From: Saksenaea vasiformis B4078
Taxonomy: Eukaryota; Mucoromycota; Mucoromycetes; Mucorales; Saksenaeaceae
Reading direction: 5' to 3'
DNA length: 58,755 nt
Assembly: GCA_000697055.1 (NCBI GenBank)
Contig: JNDT01002382.1
Span: forward strand, 1 to 58,755
Shown here: positions 10,529-20,060 of the stretch, piece after piece
How positions within the stretch are numbered: position 1 is the stretch's first letter
Layout: every line of letters starts with the position of its first letter
Program-made: the position numbers and the translations under genes
Notes under the pieces: model-generated
Database searches by the model: none
Told to the model about the DNA's origin: nothing
What the model saw: only the letters and a program-made list of their open reading frames with translations

Positions 10529-11617
10529 TTAGTCCGTTGTACCAATTTTTTCGCGACTGTAGATGAAAAACTGAGAAAAGATCTAGAAAGGAAGAACACG
10601 GTTATGTCTTTTGCTGAAGAGTTTGGATGGTAGCACTTACGATCGCATCGAATACAAGCGTTCCGCAGCTACCAATAATCCAGGAAAGGTTCATCAAGAT
10701 ATAGTGCGGATCCGTTGACCGGAAGAAGATAGACTAGATCCATGTTTGAAATGCTGTCCATAGCAATAGGTTTTTTTTCTTACCATGGTGAAGAAGGTGT
10801 TTCCGAGCACTGCGCAAACAAACATAAAGAAGCTCAAGCCTTCGGTACTTTTGTTCCGCCAGTTCTTTACTATTTGCGGTATTCGACTGCCGACATACAG
10901 GACGGCGCTAATCCAACCGCAGATCTGTGGTAATATATTGATGCTATCGACAGGTGGAGTCATAAGGTAGGCGTAACAAGATGCCACGGTAACGAAGACG
11001 ATCAAGCCAAAGAAAAGGACATTGGTTACTCTTCCGGAGTTAGGGTCGATCTGTTTCGTTGTCAAAGGTTGTGTAACTGTCACGAAGCTGCTGGGATCGC
11101 TGGAGTGATCACTGAAGTTATCTTGGTCATCTTGATAACTTGACTGGCGTTGATGACCACGTCGACGATGCGGTGAAGAGAGAAGAGGATTTGTTTCATC
11201 TGTCAAAATTTCTTCATCTTCAATTATCGTAGAGGTTCCTGCACGACGGTAGTACAGAACCTGCCAAATCAGCCCAATGTCAGCTACGGTATACCACAAG
11301 GCTAATAAAAACTTTATAAAGATTAGTTAAGAAACGCGTGCATGCAGCATTTGAAATGTAGGTACCATGGTAGCCAATAAATCTTGCATAATGACGCCAA
11401 CAAGATTAAAGATATCTCCAGCCAACCAAATGACTAAAAACGTCATACTTAAACCATCGCCATTTTTACGTATATAATTCTCATATAACTGACTATAAGA
11501 ATAACAAAATGAATTAAAACTATTCATATTTCAAAAAGCTTACGGCGAAAAGACGATGATCCAACAGACAATGGACAAGTAACCAGCAATGCTAGAAGCG
11601 ACAACGGGATCCCACAT
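10529..11617 (-). CDS. PQ-loop vacuolar basic amino acid transporter (YPQ/SLC66A1-like)
   Basis: Five exons on the minus strand, in coding order 11617-11544, 11492-11366, 11311-10784, 10733-10641, 10582-10529, giving 291 aa with consistent phases and introns of 50-58 bp. The start MWDPVVASSIAGYLS leads into the first PQ motif (FSPQLYENY, split by intron 1); the second lies in SRIPQIVKNWR. About seven hydrophobic spans and a long hydrophilic central loop (residues about 90-150, with NPLLSSPHRRRG) fit the Ypq1-3/PQLC2 family, which moves lysine and arginine across the vacuolar or lysosomal membrane. The NPLL segment in the loop could act as a dileucine-type sorting signal, which is inferred. 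The gene ends against a dispersed repeat. It lies 248 bp downstream of ATP7 on the same strand. Confidence 0.92.
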
Positions 11618-11865
11618 GCGAAGAAGTAAGAAAAAAGAAGGGGAAAACAGCGGGACCCTAACTGACAGTTTTTTCCTTTTTTTCCTTTTTCTTTCACACA
11701 GGTTTCAGGCCTGAGCCACAGCAAGTTAAAAAAAATTGGCCCACGCACACAAAGTTAATGCCGTTCGTTTTAAAAACGCGTGTATTGTTTCCATTGATTA
11801 AAACACAAAAAATAACGCACTCGATGCGCTGTTCTTTTTTAGAAAAGTTTCTTGATTTACACAAT

Positions 11866-12513
11866 TTAGAAGTAAGAGATATCGCCGAACTTCTCCTTGT
11901 AACCAGGAATAGTGAACTTGCCCTTTTGAAGCATCTCTTCAATGTTCTTGGTGATTTCAGGCTTGGCAACAACGATATCGTCAACCTATTCATCAATGTT
12001 GGAATTATTATCTCTATTATTATAACTATCGTTCCACATACGGTAAGCTGTTCGATAGGTCTGGAGTTCTGGATGTTGCCCAAAGTAGCCTGAAGATCCT
12101 TAAGTTCACCTTCAATCTGCTGGACGGTCTCCTTGGCCTTGGAAACCTAGAAAATGCCCCACATACGCGTTAACTTACTTTCTCTTCATCCAACCAAAAA
12201 AAAAAAAACTACTTACAGCCTTGGACTCGAATTGGTCAATGGCCTTGAGCTGAGCATCAAGGTTGTAGGCAACAGGCTTGAAACCGCTGACAGCCTTCTC
12301 GGCCTGGTCAACAACAGCCTGGTTCTTCAAAACCTTGCGGTAGTGAGCGAAATCAACCGAGGTGGGCTGCTGCTTCAACTCGTTCAAGAGGCGCTTGACT
12401 TCGTCATTACGCTTGCGGAAAGCCTGGAGCGATGCGGCAGTTTCCTTGGGAAGGCTGACGGCCAACTTGGACCAGTCGATTTGTTTCGCAGCAGTACGGA
12501 CGGAGGAGGCCAT
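11866..12513 (-). CDS. ATP7: Mitochondrial F1Fo ATP synthase subunit d
   Basis: Three exons in coding order 12513-12217, 12146-12042, 11985-11866; 173 aa, against 174 in yeast Atp7. The start MASSVRTAAKQIDWSKL, the helix around RKRNDEVKRLLNEL and the C-terminal segment FTIPGYKEKFGDISYF are diagnostic of subunit d, a peripheral-stalk component joining Fo to F1 on the matrix side. Both introns have GTANGT donors and CTAG/ATAG acceptors; phases are zero at both joins. Codon use is strongly biased (GCC, AAG, GTC), unlike the flanking relics, as expected for a highly expressed housekeeping gene. The upstream region carries CCAAT and CRE-like sites. Confidence 0.97.
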
Positions 12514-12605
12514 TAGGAATATAAATCAAGTTACGAAAGCAAGGAAAAAAAACACGTAAATTTTGGGTGGCTGCTTCGTCCCCCCGATCGAAGCGGGAAA
12601 CAGGG

Positions 12606-12656
12606 GGGCCAATCAGGACCAACGAGCTATACCACACCCACGCATAAGTGACGTCA
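12606..12656 (-). promoter_or_regulatory. ATP7 promoter elements: CCAAT box and CRE palindrome
   Basis: Upstream of the ATP7 start (12513) are a CCAAT pentamer on the plus strand at 12609-12613 and the perfect octamer palindrome TGACGTCA at 12649-12656. CCAAT boxes bind the HAP/NF-Y complex, which drives respiratory genes in fungi; TGACGTCA is the classic bZIP (CREB/ATF) site. Spacing from the ATG is about 96 and 136 bp. The assignment to ATP7 is by position only, as no other gene starts nearby. Confidence 0.5.
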
Positions 12657-12858
12657 GCATATGAAATTGGGGTCAAATTGCGGCTTTTGGCCTAGTGTGG
12701 GCGATGGGCCATGCCCCCTTTCGAAATCTTCTTTGAAGCTTCTAATCAAATAAACGACCATTGTCTATCAATATACTATTATATACATGATATATCAACG
12801 TTTAGGATTATTGTAAAGTGGTTTAAATGTGATGCAGTAGCTCACGACAAAACGGATT

Positions 12859-12880
12859 TCTTGGGAACCATACCAAATCC
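12859..12880. repeat. Half-site related to the 8225 MITE terminal repeat
   Basis: The sequence tcttgggaaccataccaaat closely resembles the MITE terminal repeat at 8225 (tcttagaagccatacctaat). Some similarity continues for about 25 bp into the interior. No opposing inverted arm is found within 150 bp, so this would be a decayed or truncated copy. Confidence 0.35.
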
Positions 12881-14198
12881 AAATCTGATTTTCTGGGTCC
12901 CACTTCTGAGGCGCTGTAGCTGACACGATTGCAGATCCACTGAAACCACCTCTTCGTCTAGAGCCATTCATTTCTGATACTCGAGTCAAAAATTTTAACA
13001 GGGCTTGCAAGAAAATAGTTTTTTCTGTCTGTTTTCCTCTTTTTTACACTGGTCAAAGTGTAAGAATCCTCAATCCACATCTACATGGCCTTGGATATGC
13101 ACTTGTAGATGTGGTTAGTGTTGAAGAACGTTTAAGAGAATAAAAAGATGGTTTGATGTCATGATCAAACGATAGATCCCGCTAAAAAGTAAAATGTGCT
13201 GGTCCGAAGTACCCTTGAACGCGTCTGTCAGAGAGGTAATGATCATAGTTGTACCTTTTGACAAACAGATTGACAGCTTTTTATCATCACAGAGACAGAG
13301 AAAGTACGTGTGGGTCAGCGGGATTATATTACTAGTTATCGCAGCGATCGTACACTGAATCATTCTTCTAGTTACACCAACAAGGTGAAATATGCAATGC
13401 TAGGTATGTTTTATACCTGACGTTTTACAGAGCCGTAAATAAACACTGTAGCGTCCTTCTGCAGCGCAGAAATTTCGTTATCAAATGTAAAACAATGAAT
13501 TTATTTATTTGTGCTTGCTTGACCCTCCAACTAGTTCAGCAAATCCTTAGCATGTGAGATGATCGATCGATGCGGCTGTGATATTCGCCTTGGAGTATGT
13601 CTCTCGAACACTCTAGGACTGTGCATAGCACCTCTCTTTTTGAAACGCTTGTCTACGGCATCACTATCGAGAATACTTACAGCTGACATAAGCGTGGCAA
13701 ATGCTCTGTCGGGATTAGCAAAAGCCCTGGTTTCTCCTGTGATCCTGAGTGAAGGCAGGAAACGCATCAGAGAATATATCAAATGGTACAGATAGAATCT
13801 CCACAGGGTGCATCTATCCTTTAGATGTCTTGATACAAATGACATATTCAATATACCATCGGAGACGGCCTGAAATCCAAAAATAATGAAGCGTTACAAG
13901 CTGCGTTGGAGTAGTTTGACTGGTATTATCCTTCAAGCACCCTGCTCTGTATTGAATCACACGTATGTTCGCTATTGATTCGGTGGTTTCTGCTTCAGGC
14001 GGTTTACTCGTCTATATAAACCTTATTCAGAGATCGATGATGAGAGCAAAGCCAAAAAGAGAATTGACTAAAAGAAGCTATGACAATGTACAAGCTGTCA
14101 GCGCAAATCGTAGTCTTTTGGACCCTGTGAAACCTTAAAAGTACATGTGAAATCGCTGAATTCGTGTTTGTCATCCGCTCTTCGTACTCAGTTTTGTC
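12881..14198. other. Intergenic, no supported gene
   Basis: No recognisable protein. Open stretches near 13531-13851 on both strands lack domain marks. A TATA-like word (ctatataaacc, about 14011-14021) lies roughly 180 bp before the PEX14 start and could belong to its promoter. Confidence 0.4.
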
Positions 14199-15279
14199 AT
14201 GGCAGACGAGAAAAAGACAAGCCCACCCCTGAATGACCTCAACAATCTACTGTCAAACCAGTCCCCCGATCCAACGGAAGCTAGCAAGCAACCAGAACCA
14301 CCACAGCAGCCGGAAGCTAATGCAACAACAACGGCTTCTGCGACTCCTGCAACACAGGAGGAACCTCTCCGAGAAGACTTGCTGAAGCCTGCTGTCTCAT
14401 TCCTTTCCTCACCCAATGTACAATCCGCCGACTCGGCTAAAAAGATCGCCTTTCTAAAGAAAAAGGGCTTGAATCAACGCGAGATTGATGAGGCCTTTAA
14501 ACGTGTGGGTCAGAACCCCACAGCTACACCAGCACCAGCACCAGCACCAGCGTCAGCACCACAGACATTACAGGTAAGATAAAGATCAAATATCGATCAT
14601 GGCCGCTTACTGCGAAAAAAGGATACGTCTCCACCATCTCCAGCACCTTTAATCCCTGCACGGCCAGCGATGCCTATGGTTGCGCCTCCCCAAGTTGTAT
14701 ATTACCCTGTAGCACCTCCATCCCTGCCTGTAGAACGTGTGTTGGCCACAGCGATGATTGTTGGTCTCGGTGCTGTGAGCGTGACAGCTGGATTAGTTGG
14801 TATAATTAAGGTAAGATCTCGGGGTACTTCGGTTAAGAGAGATATTAAACGAAGTTTCAAAGCATTTGATGGGGCCTGTCTTTTCCAACATTGTCATATT
14901 CAGACGCAATCGCTATAATCAACAGAAGGATCTCACAACGAAAGTGGAAGAGAAACTCAAAGAAACAGATCAGGTAGTGGACGGCAAACCAGCTGTAGAG
15001 GGATTGGCACAACAGCAGCGACAATTGGCCGAGACATTAGAACGGCTAGTTGCGCAAGCTCGCACTGCTCGTGAAGGCAAAACACCTTACAAGGATTTCC
15101 AAGGAGCGGTGACAAATCTCAGGAACGCTGTAGCGGAACCCACTGTCTATTCTAGCTTCAGTACATTCGGTCGACCTAGTTCGGACTCATCATCGTCACC
15201 TGCTGTGCAGGCATTCAAGAGCGAAATCCGTAGTTTGAAAGGTGCCTTACTGAACAGACGAAATTTCCCACTAGTATAG
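14199..15279 (+). CDS. PEX14: Peroxin-14, peroxisomal docking protein
   Basis: Three exons, 14199-14573, 14622-14810, 14863-15279; 326 aa, all joins at phase zero, introns 48 and 52 bp. Residues about 65-108 hold the conserved Pex14 N-terminal domain: REDLLKPAVSFLSSP, then KKIAFLKKKGLNQREIDEAF, the surface that binds the Pex5 cargo receptor. An Ala/Pro repeat and a proline-rich stretch follow. One hydrophobic membrane segment (MIVGLGAVSVTAGLVGII, residues about 168-186) leads to a coiled-coil-like region (LTTKVEEKLKETDQ; LAQQQRQLAETLERL). This is the standard Pex14 layout. The protein forms the peroxisome import pore with Pex13/Pex17. The third exon start (CATTTGATGG, 14863) was chosen because it alone keeps frame with HLMGPVFSN. 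Confidence 0.94.
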
Positions 15280-15631
15280 GAGATCCACTGTATAATAATC
15301 AGAGGCGAATAGCCTTATAACTCATGGTTTTATAAAGACAAACATACCATTATCGAAGTTTGAGGAATGTGTCTGACTATTCTGACAATTCATATTGATG
15401 ATGACAGACTAAAGAATGCTGGCTAGATGATGTTCACGCTGCGCCTTTCACATATTTATGCTTCTCGAAGAGCACAAGATGATTCGCTGCACTAGAATGC
15501 TGCCATGTAAAGCGATGCGATGAAACAGAGTTGTACCTGAGTTTTGTCTTCCAATGATACAGCCCATTTCCTGTGGTATACTACAGCCATTATATATATT
15601 TAAAAAAATGGTCAAGGTCCTCTATTTCCTG
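15280..15631. other. Convergent intergenic spacer
   Basis: Tail-to-tail spacer of about 350 bp between PEX14 (+) and the tRNA-binding protein (-). It holds only presumed 3' untranslated sequence; an AT-rich run (ttatatatatttaaaaaaatgg, split around 15600) is the sole notable feature. Confidence 0.5.
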
Positions 15632-16327
15632 TTATGATATTTGTCCATCAATAATACTTTCACATGTCACAGGACCAGCATTTGTCGTCAAGACATGTCC
15701 CTTGTAAGTAGCTCTCAGTGAGGAATCGGTTCGGAGATGTTCTGCAACCTGCTCGAATATACGTTGTTTTGGCTTCAGTACTGGATCGGCAACGCCCATG
15801 GGCTCCTGTCCCAAAAGCTGAATACGTTCACCAACGGTGCTGCTGGCAGGTGGTCTTAACAACTCCACACGGTCGCCTTGGCTGACTGCGAGTAGCATAC
15901 CCTGTGACAGCACGCCTCTGAACTTACTAGGCTTCATGTTGCCCACCACGATCACATGTTTGTTCTACATGCAAGCAATGTTTAAGGAACTAGTTCATCG
16001 ATTCATACGACTGAGTTACCAGTAATGACGACAAGGGCATATACTTTACTAATCCGCTCACAATGGTTCGTGGTTCCTCCGAAGATTCGCTGTCAACGTT
16101 TACTATTTAACCAAAATTGTCAGTTATACGATGCGAGCTATTTCTCTTTTGCCTTGTTCCACGTAGAGGTGATCAGCTGTGGGGTGTGTTTCGACGTGGA
16201 CAATCTTGCCCACGCGTAAATCGACGCGATGAATGAGGTCGTCCGCCGCGATGGCTTCCTTTTGAGTGGTGTACTGGCGAACAAGTCGTGTCGAACCAGG
16301 AATACGCGATCGTAGTGCTGCTAGCAT
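15632..16327 (-). CDS. tRNA-binding (EMAPII/Arc1-type) OB-fold protein
   Basis: Minus-strand exons in coding order: (16327 or an upstream exon)...16153, 16102-16020, 15964-15632. The core reads HRVDLRVGKIVHVETHP, then EEPRTIVSGLVKY, then HVIVVGNMKPSKFRGVLSQGM and DRVELLRPP. This is the tRNA_bind OB fold shared by AIMP1/EMAPII, yeast Arc1 and the C-terminus of some tyrosyl- and methionyl-tRNA synthetases; it binds the tRNA elbow. Starting at the ATG at 16327 gives 196 aa with a mitochondrial-presequence-like N-terminus (MLAALRSRIPGSTRLVRQY). Alternatively, an upstream exon (to about 16520, containing SLSESELRLVQERLKNRLSL) adds a helical Arc1/AIMP1-like N-terminus. Its splice to the acceptor at 16320 would need a weak donor. 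The join at 16153/16102 requires a GC-AG intron. Confidence 0.85.
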
Positions 16328-16383
16328 AACAAATGATTGTGCAGTCAAGGGGCCGTGTAGACAAATGTCCAGTAGTCACGACC

Positions 16384-16520
16384 ACTTGAAGACTGAGACG
16401 ATTTTTTAATCGTTCCTGGACAAGTCGTAACTCGGATTCAGACAAGCTGGATAACTCCATCTCAACAACGTGAGAGAGGTATTTGATTTTCTTTTCGACA
16501 TGTTTAAGTAAAAGGTACAT
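16384..16520 (-). other. Probable upstream exon of the tRNA-binding protein gene
   Basis: A minus-strand open segment beginning MYLLLKHVEKKIKYLSH and containing SLSESELRLVQERLKNRL has the amphipathic helical look of AIMP1/Arc1 N-termini. It ends about 60 bp before the acceptor at 16321/16320. Donors near the end are weak or out of phase (GTGGTC, GTGACT leave phase 0, but the acceptor needs phase 1), so the join is unresolved. Confidence 0.4.
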
Positions 16521-17066
16521 GTACCTATCTTCCTACTCAAGTTGAATTTCTGGTATATACAACTCGACATGATGCACCATGCTCCGGCTACTATGCTCTC
16601 TTAACATCAGTATATTTTGTCTAGTCTTTCCACCCTTTGGCTCTAAAGGGAAAATAGAAATTGGGCCTCTAGGACGTATGATCGGTCTTTCCCGCCAGAG
16701 GAGTCATAAAGAGAATGGCTTCTTTATCATCCTACTGATAACGTTGTGGAAGTTGTGTAAAGACATTTCTTGGTCACAGTTGCAAACTTCTGGACTGATT
16801 GCCCTTATACTTGTTACAAGAGTTCCTCGTGATTATATTTGAACAAAACGGTTTTATCAGTACGTCTGAATTACGAGACGTATGTGTGTCTTCACTCGGG
16901 AATGTAGATGCCTACCCATGTACCAGTAGGCCAATTTAACTCAATGTTAGCTGAAGAAGAATGGAAGGAGGCAGAAGAAGGGGCCAAGAAGCTGTCAGAG
17001 GTGCTCGATAGACTCTTAGAAGAAACAGAAGGAGAAGGCACCGCTGTCAAAACTATACAGTTAAGG
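16521..17066. other. Intergenic, no recognised gene
   Basis: A short open stretch at 16908-17102 encodes an acidic, helical-looking peptide (EEEWKEAEEGAKKLSEVLD) that runs into repeat copy B. It may be a coding piece of that element on the plus strand. No family recognised. Confidence 0.35.
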
Positions 17067-17325
17067 AGGATGGTCGTGTCTCTCAGAACGTCCGAAAGTT
17101 GAGTGAATGCTGCGTGTCCGCACATCACAGGTCATCTCTTTCAAAAGACCGTTTCTAAGTAAAATGAGTGCGTCCTCTTTAAAAACGTCTGTACTATTGT
17201 ACAGCAGCAATGATTTCAATCAACCATATTTCTTAGGAAATTGGCGGCCACTCGGACGTTTCATATTTATTCGTCATCTTTCAAATCGGAAAACGATTTC
17301 ATATCTACAAAACTTCTGGATATCT
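17067..17325. repeat. Dispersed repeat, copy B (partner at 1-265)
   Basis: Aligned with 1-265 over nearly its whole length. It shares gaggatggtcgtgtct at the left and catatttattcgtcatctt inside, and ends near ggatatctgc. The left border here lies inside the acidic open stretch at 16908-17102. Confidence 0.8.
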
Positions 17326-17525
17326 GCTTATTCGGCTGATTTCTCAACGATCGAGCCGCTCCAAATACTATCCAAATCTTTGGACAGAGAACCTATGGCA
17401 GCAGTCATGGTCTTCGATAATCCTTTGGTTGACTTCGCCGTGTCTTCGCATCCACCGGGGTCAAGTAGCGCCCAGAGTTATGTTGCATCCATGAATTGCT
17501 GATGCAGGTACTGCAGGTGCTCGTG

Positions 17526-18010
17526 TCAAAATAGTCGCCTGTAATTCTCTTTATCGTCAAACATTTCAGACGGTGCCACTGATAAACGTCCATTCTGACC
17601 GATCGGTGTTCTGTCCCTAATTGCTGTTGGAGGAACAATTTCTGATACGAGGAAGGATTTGCCACCAATGCTACGGTACTTCAATATACTAGTACGAATA
17701 ATTGCCGCAAGATCCGAAATCTGATCGATTGCTTGAATTGACGATGAGTATTTTTTTCTCGTTAAAAACTTCAACTGTTTCCATCGACAAATCGTCGCAA
17801 AGAAGGTTTGCCAACTTGGTACTGCAGGTCCATGTTTTGTCCGGTTGATTATCGTCATGCCTCAGCTTCAAGACGTTGTCGACGGAAGACGCGACTTTCT
17901 CGAAATTATCGCGAACGTACGCTCCCCATTCGCTGCCATGCTTTGAGGATGCACCAGTGACGCGTTCGGTGATTCCCTCTGGCACCTCCCAAAGACGATC
18001 TACGAGATCT
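17526..18010 (-). pseudogene. Decayed ORF of unknown multicopy type
   Basis: On the minus strand a protein-like segment GSEWGAYVRDNFEKVASSVD leads to LRHDDNQPDKTW and LLCDDLSMETVEVFNEKK. It then changes frame to SDLAAIIRTSILKYRSIGGKSF. The frame change at about 17745-17760 (in a T-run) and later stops indicate a pseudogene. The wording resembles repeat-associated hypothetical proteins I recall from Mucorales, but no domain can be named. Confidence 0.35.
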
Positions 18011-19540
18011 TCATGTGCCCTGCGGCAGGTGGCGGCTTTCCCCTATCTCACCTTTTTTTAACCAAGGTTTTTCAATTTTCACATCTTCGTTTTCCCGGGA
18101 TTCACTGCTCACGCGATGTTCATCTTCTTCTTTGACCATTATCGTTTTAACGTTTGAAATTATTGAAAGCAGGATGTTGTCCAGTCCTTTTGCAAATTTT
18201 CCCGGACAGCCAGATCAGTGATCGTCTGACCGTCTTTCCTTTTCTTTTGCGTTTGTTGATTTTCTTAAACTGGGGCAAGGAACATGATTTTGGATAGGAT
18301 TCTGCTTACGCTGGCGCCTTGAGGGCCGCTTGGTCACAAAGAATAACGGGGAAAAATGTGAAGCAGAAGTCGATATGTGGGCAATTGAACGAGGGCAGAG
18401 GAGAACAAAAAAAATTGTGAAGAATGCAATGTTTGGACAATAAGATAAAGACGAAGAGTAAACCGGGAAAAAGGCGAAAGAGAAGTTAATACGTGGATAA
18501 TAGGGTCAGGAGCCTAAATATACAACTGACGACATTTGATTAATTTCTGCAGTCCCAATTGTCGATATCTCGAATTGTGCCGTTTGACGTTCATCATCAG
18601 CTTAATATAGAAGCCAGTCAATATGCAGTTTATCAGAGACAACTCTGCGTGTGATTAAAGAGGAAATGTATATTCCTGTTGATCTACTTAACGCAAAACT
18701 GTTGTCACCAAGTTGTGGTGGCCGCCACCTCACACCATCACGACATGGGTTTTGTTCGAGAAACTGTAAAAGAGAAAACTTACACGCTGCTCAAATACAC
18801 TTAATCATTTTGTTTAGAACTCGCTTCATGTGCCAATGTAGCCACCTTTGTTATCGCCGAACCTACTTGACTCCGTAAAACTGTCGTAAAGTTGGAAATT
18901 GGTTCCCTACTTTACCGTGACGTTCCACCAGGTCACCGGCATACTTTGCGGAGTAAGTTGTGTTTTCACGAAGTTCTGTGTCCTATACAACAAAATATGA
19001 ATACATGCGCAACAAGAATTGTATAACACATTATAACATAATCTAACACATTCCAAACAGTATAGTATGTATTTATCTGTGTTTTATATATTACCCGACT
19101 GTTTTGTGTGACAACTAGCCGTTTTCAGAGCATACCTTTCCTCATCAACGACATAGTCCATAGGCTCAGAACAGCAACACCTATGAACAACATGACTCTG
19201 GCCCTCTTTGTAAAAGATATTGACTAGTCATTTCGAAATGTAAGATTGTATACAGGGATAGATCTGCCAAATCTTATAGGAAAGCTCTCTCTGTTGATAC
19301 GACATTTGACTTTAAGCGAAAAATTTTCTGGGGATACACGACTTATACTTTTGTCAATCCGCGACTTCATAATTGATGGCGGAGCGTCGTTGATTTCAGG
19401 AAATATCATACAAGGGCATAGATGTATATCTGAATATCGTATATGTCGTCTTTGATCATTTCATATCTTTTGCTTCTGAAAAGAGAAAAGTAAAACACAT
19501 ATCTGATCTTTAGCTTGGTTCACCTTTCCCGGTTGTATCA
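18011..19540. other. Gene-free region
   Basis: No supported coding sequence. Two loosely similar 35-bp purine-rich segments occur near 18357 (gtgaagcagaagtcgatatg) and 18473 (gcgaaagagaagttaatacg), suggesting an old local duplication. 19020-19110 is very AT-rich. Confidence 0.4.
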
Positions 19541-20060
19541 CAGGTCTATGAGGACTTCCTGTCGCTGTTGATCATCATGCGGCACATCCTCTTGCAAGTT
19601 GCGGTGATGTTCCGGCCAGAGCACGCAGATAATACGGTCTTCAACCATGTGTCGTTCAGAGGCCTAGAGTTCCTGGAGTTTGAGAGCACGATGCTCTTCT
19701 CCATTCAGTGTAACCAGGAGCCGATGGACATCCAGATGAAGAGGGCGCTTCCTCTCGTTAGCGACCATCTCGAGAGGACCAGTGCAAAGATGGATGCCAA
19801 CCATCGGGTCCTGCAGCACGCTCTGAGCAACCATGGCGGTCAAATACGCAAGACAGGAGCTTTGTCCGATGTCCAGCACGCTAGACGAGGTGAAACAAGG
19901 GATGAAGCTATTGAGACAGGCATTCCTGGTATTTGCAACTAGGGCTCAGCGACATCACTGTTGCTAACGACGGACGACGGTCAGCAGCAGCAGCAGCAGC
20001 AGCAACGGGAGCAAGAGCGAGAACACGTCCGAGTCCACCGTTGACTGGATCGCAATATTG
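19541..20060 (+). pseudogene. Crypton-like (Ndc10-type tyrosine recombinase) C-terminal relic
   Basis: The frame from 19541 reads VYEDFLSLLIIMRHILLQ, then RPEHADNTVFNHVSFRGLEF, then MKRALPLVSDHLERT and a long helical tail, closing at 19942; a CAG-repeat glutamine-type run follows at about 19984-20008. The pattern of a fLr.vllQ helix, an HPxxxVFxH..F motif and a coiled region matches, from memory, the C-terminal part of Crypton recombinases with Ndc10/GCR1-like DNA-binding domains in Mucorales. The block is clearly more GC-rich than its surroundings (for example CTCGAGAGGACC). No catalytic recombinase part is found upstream, so it is a fragment. Confidence 0.45.
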
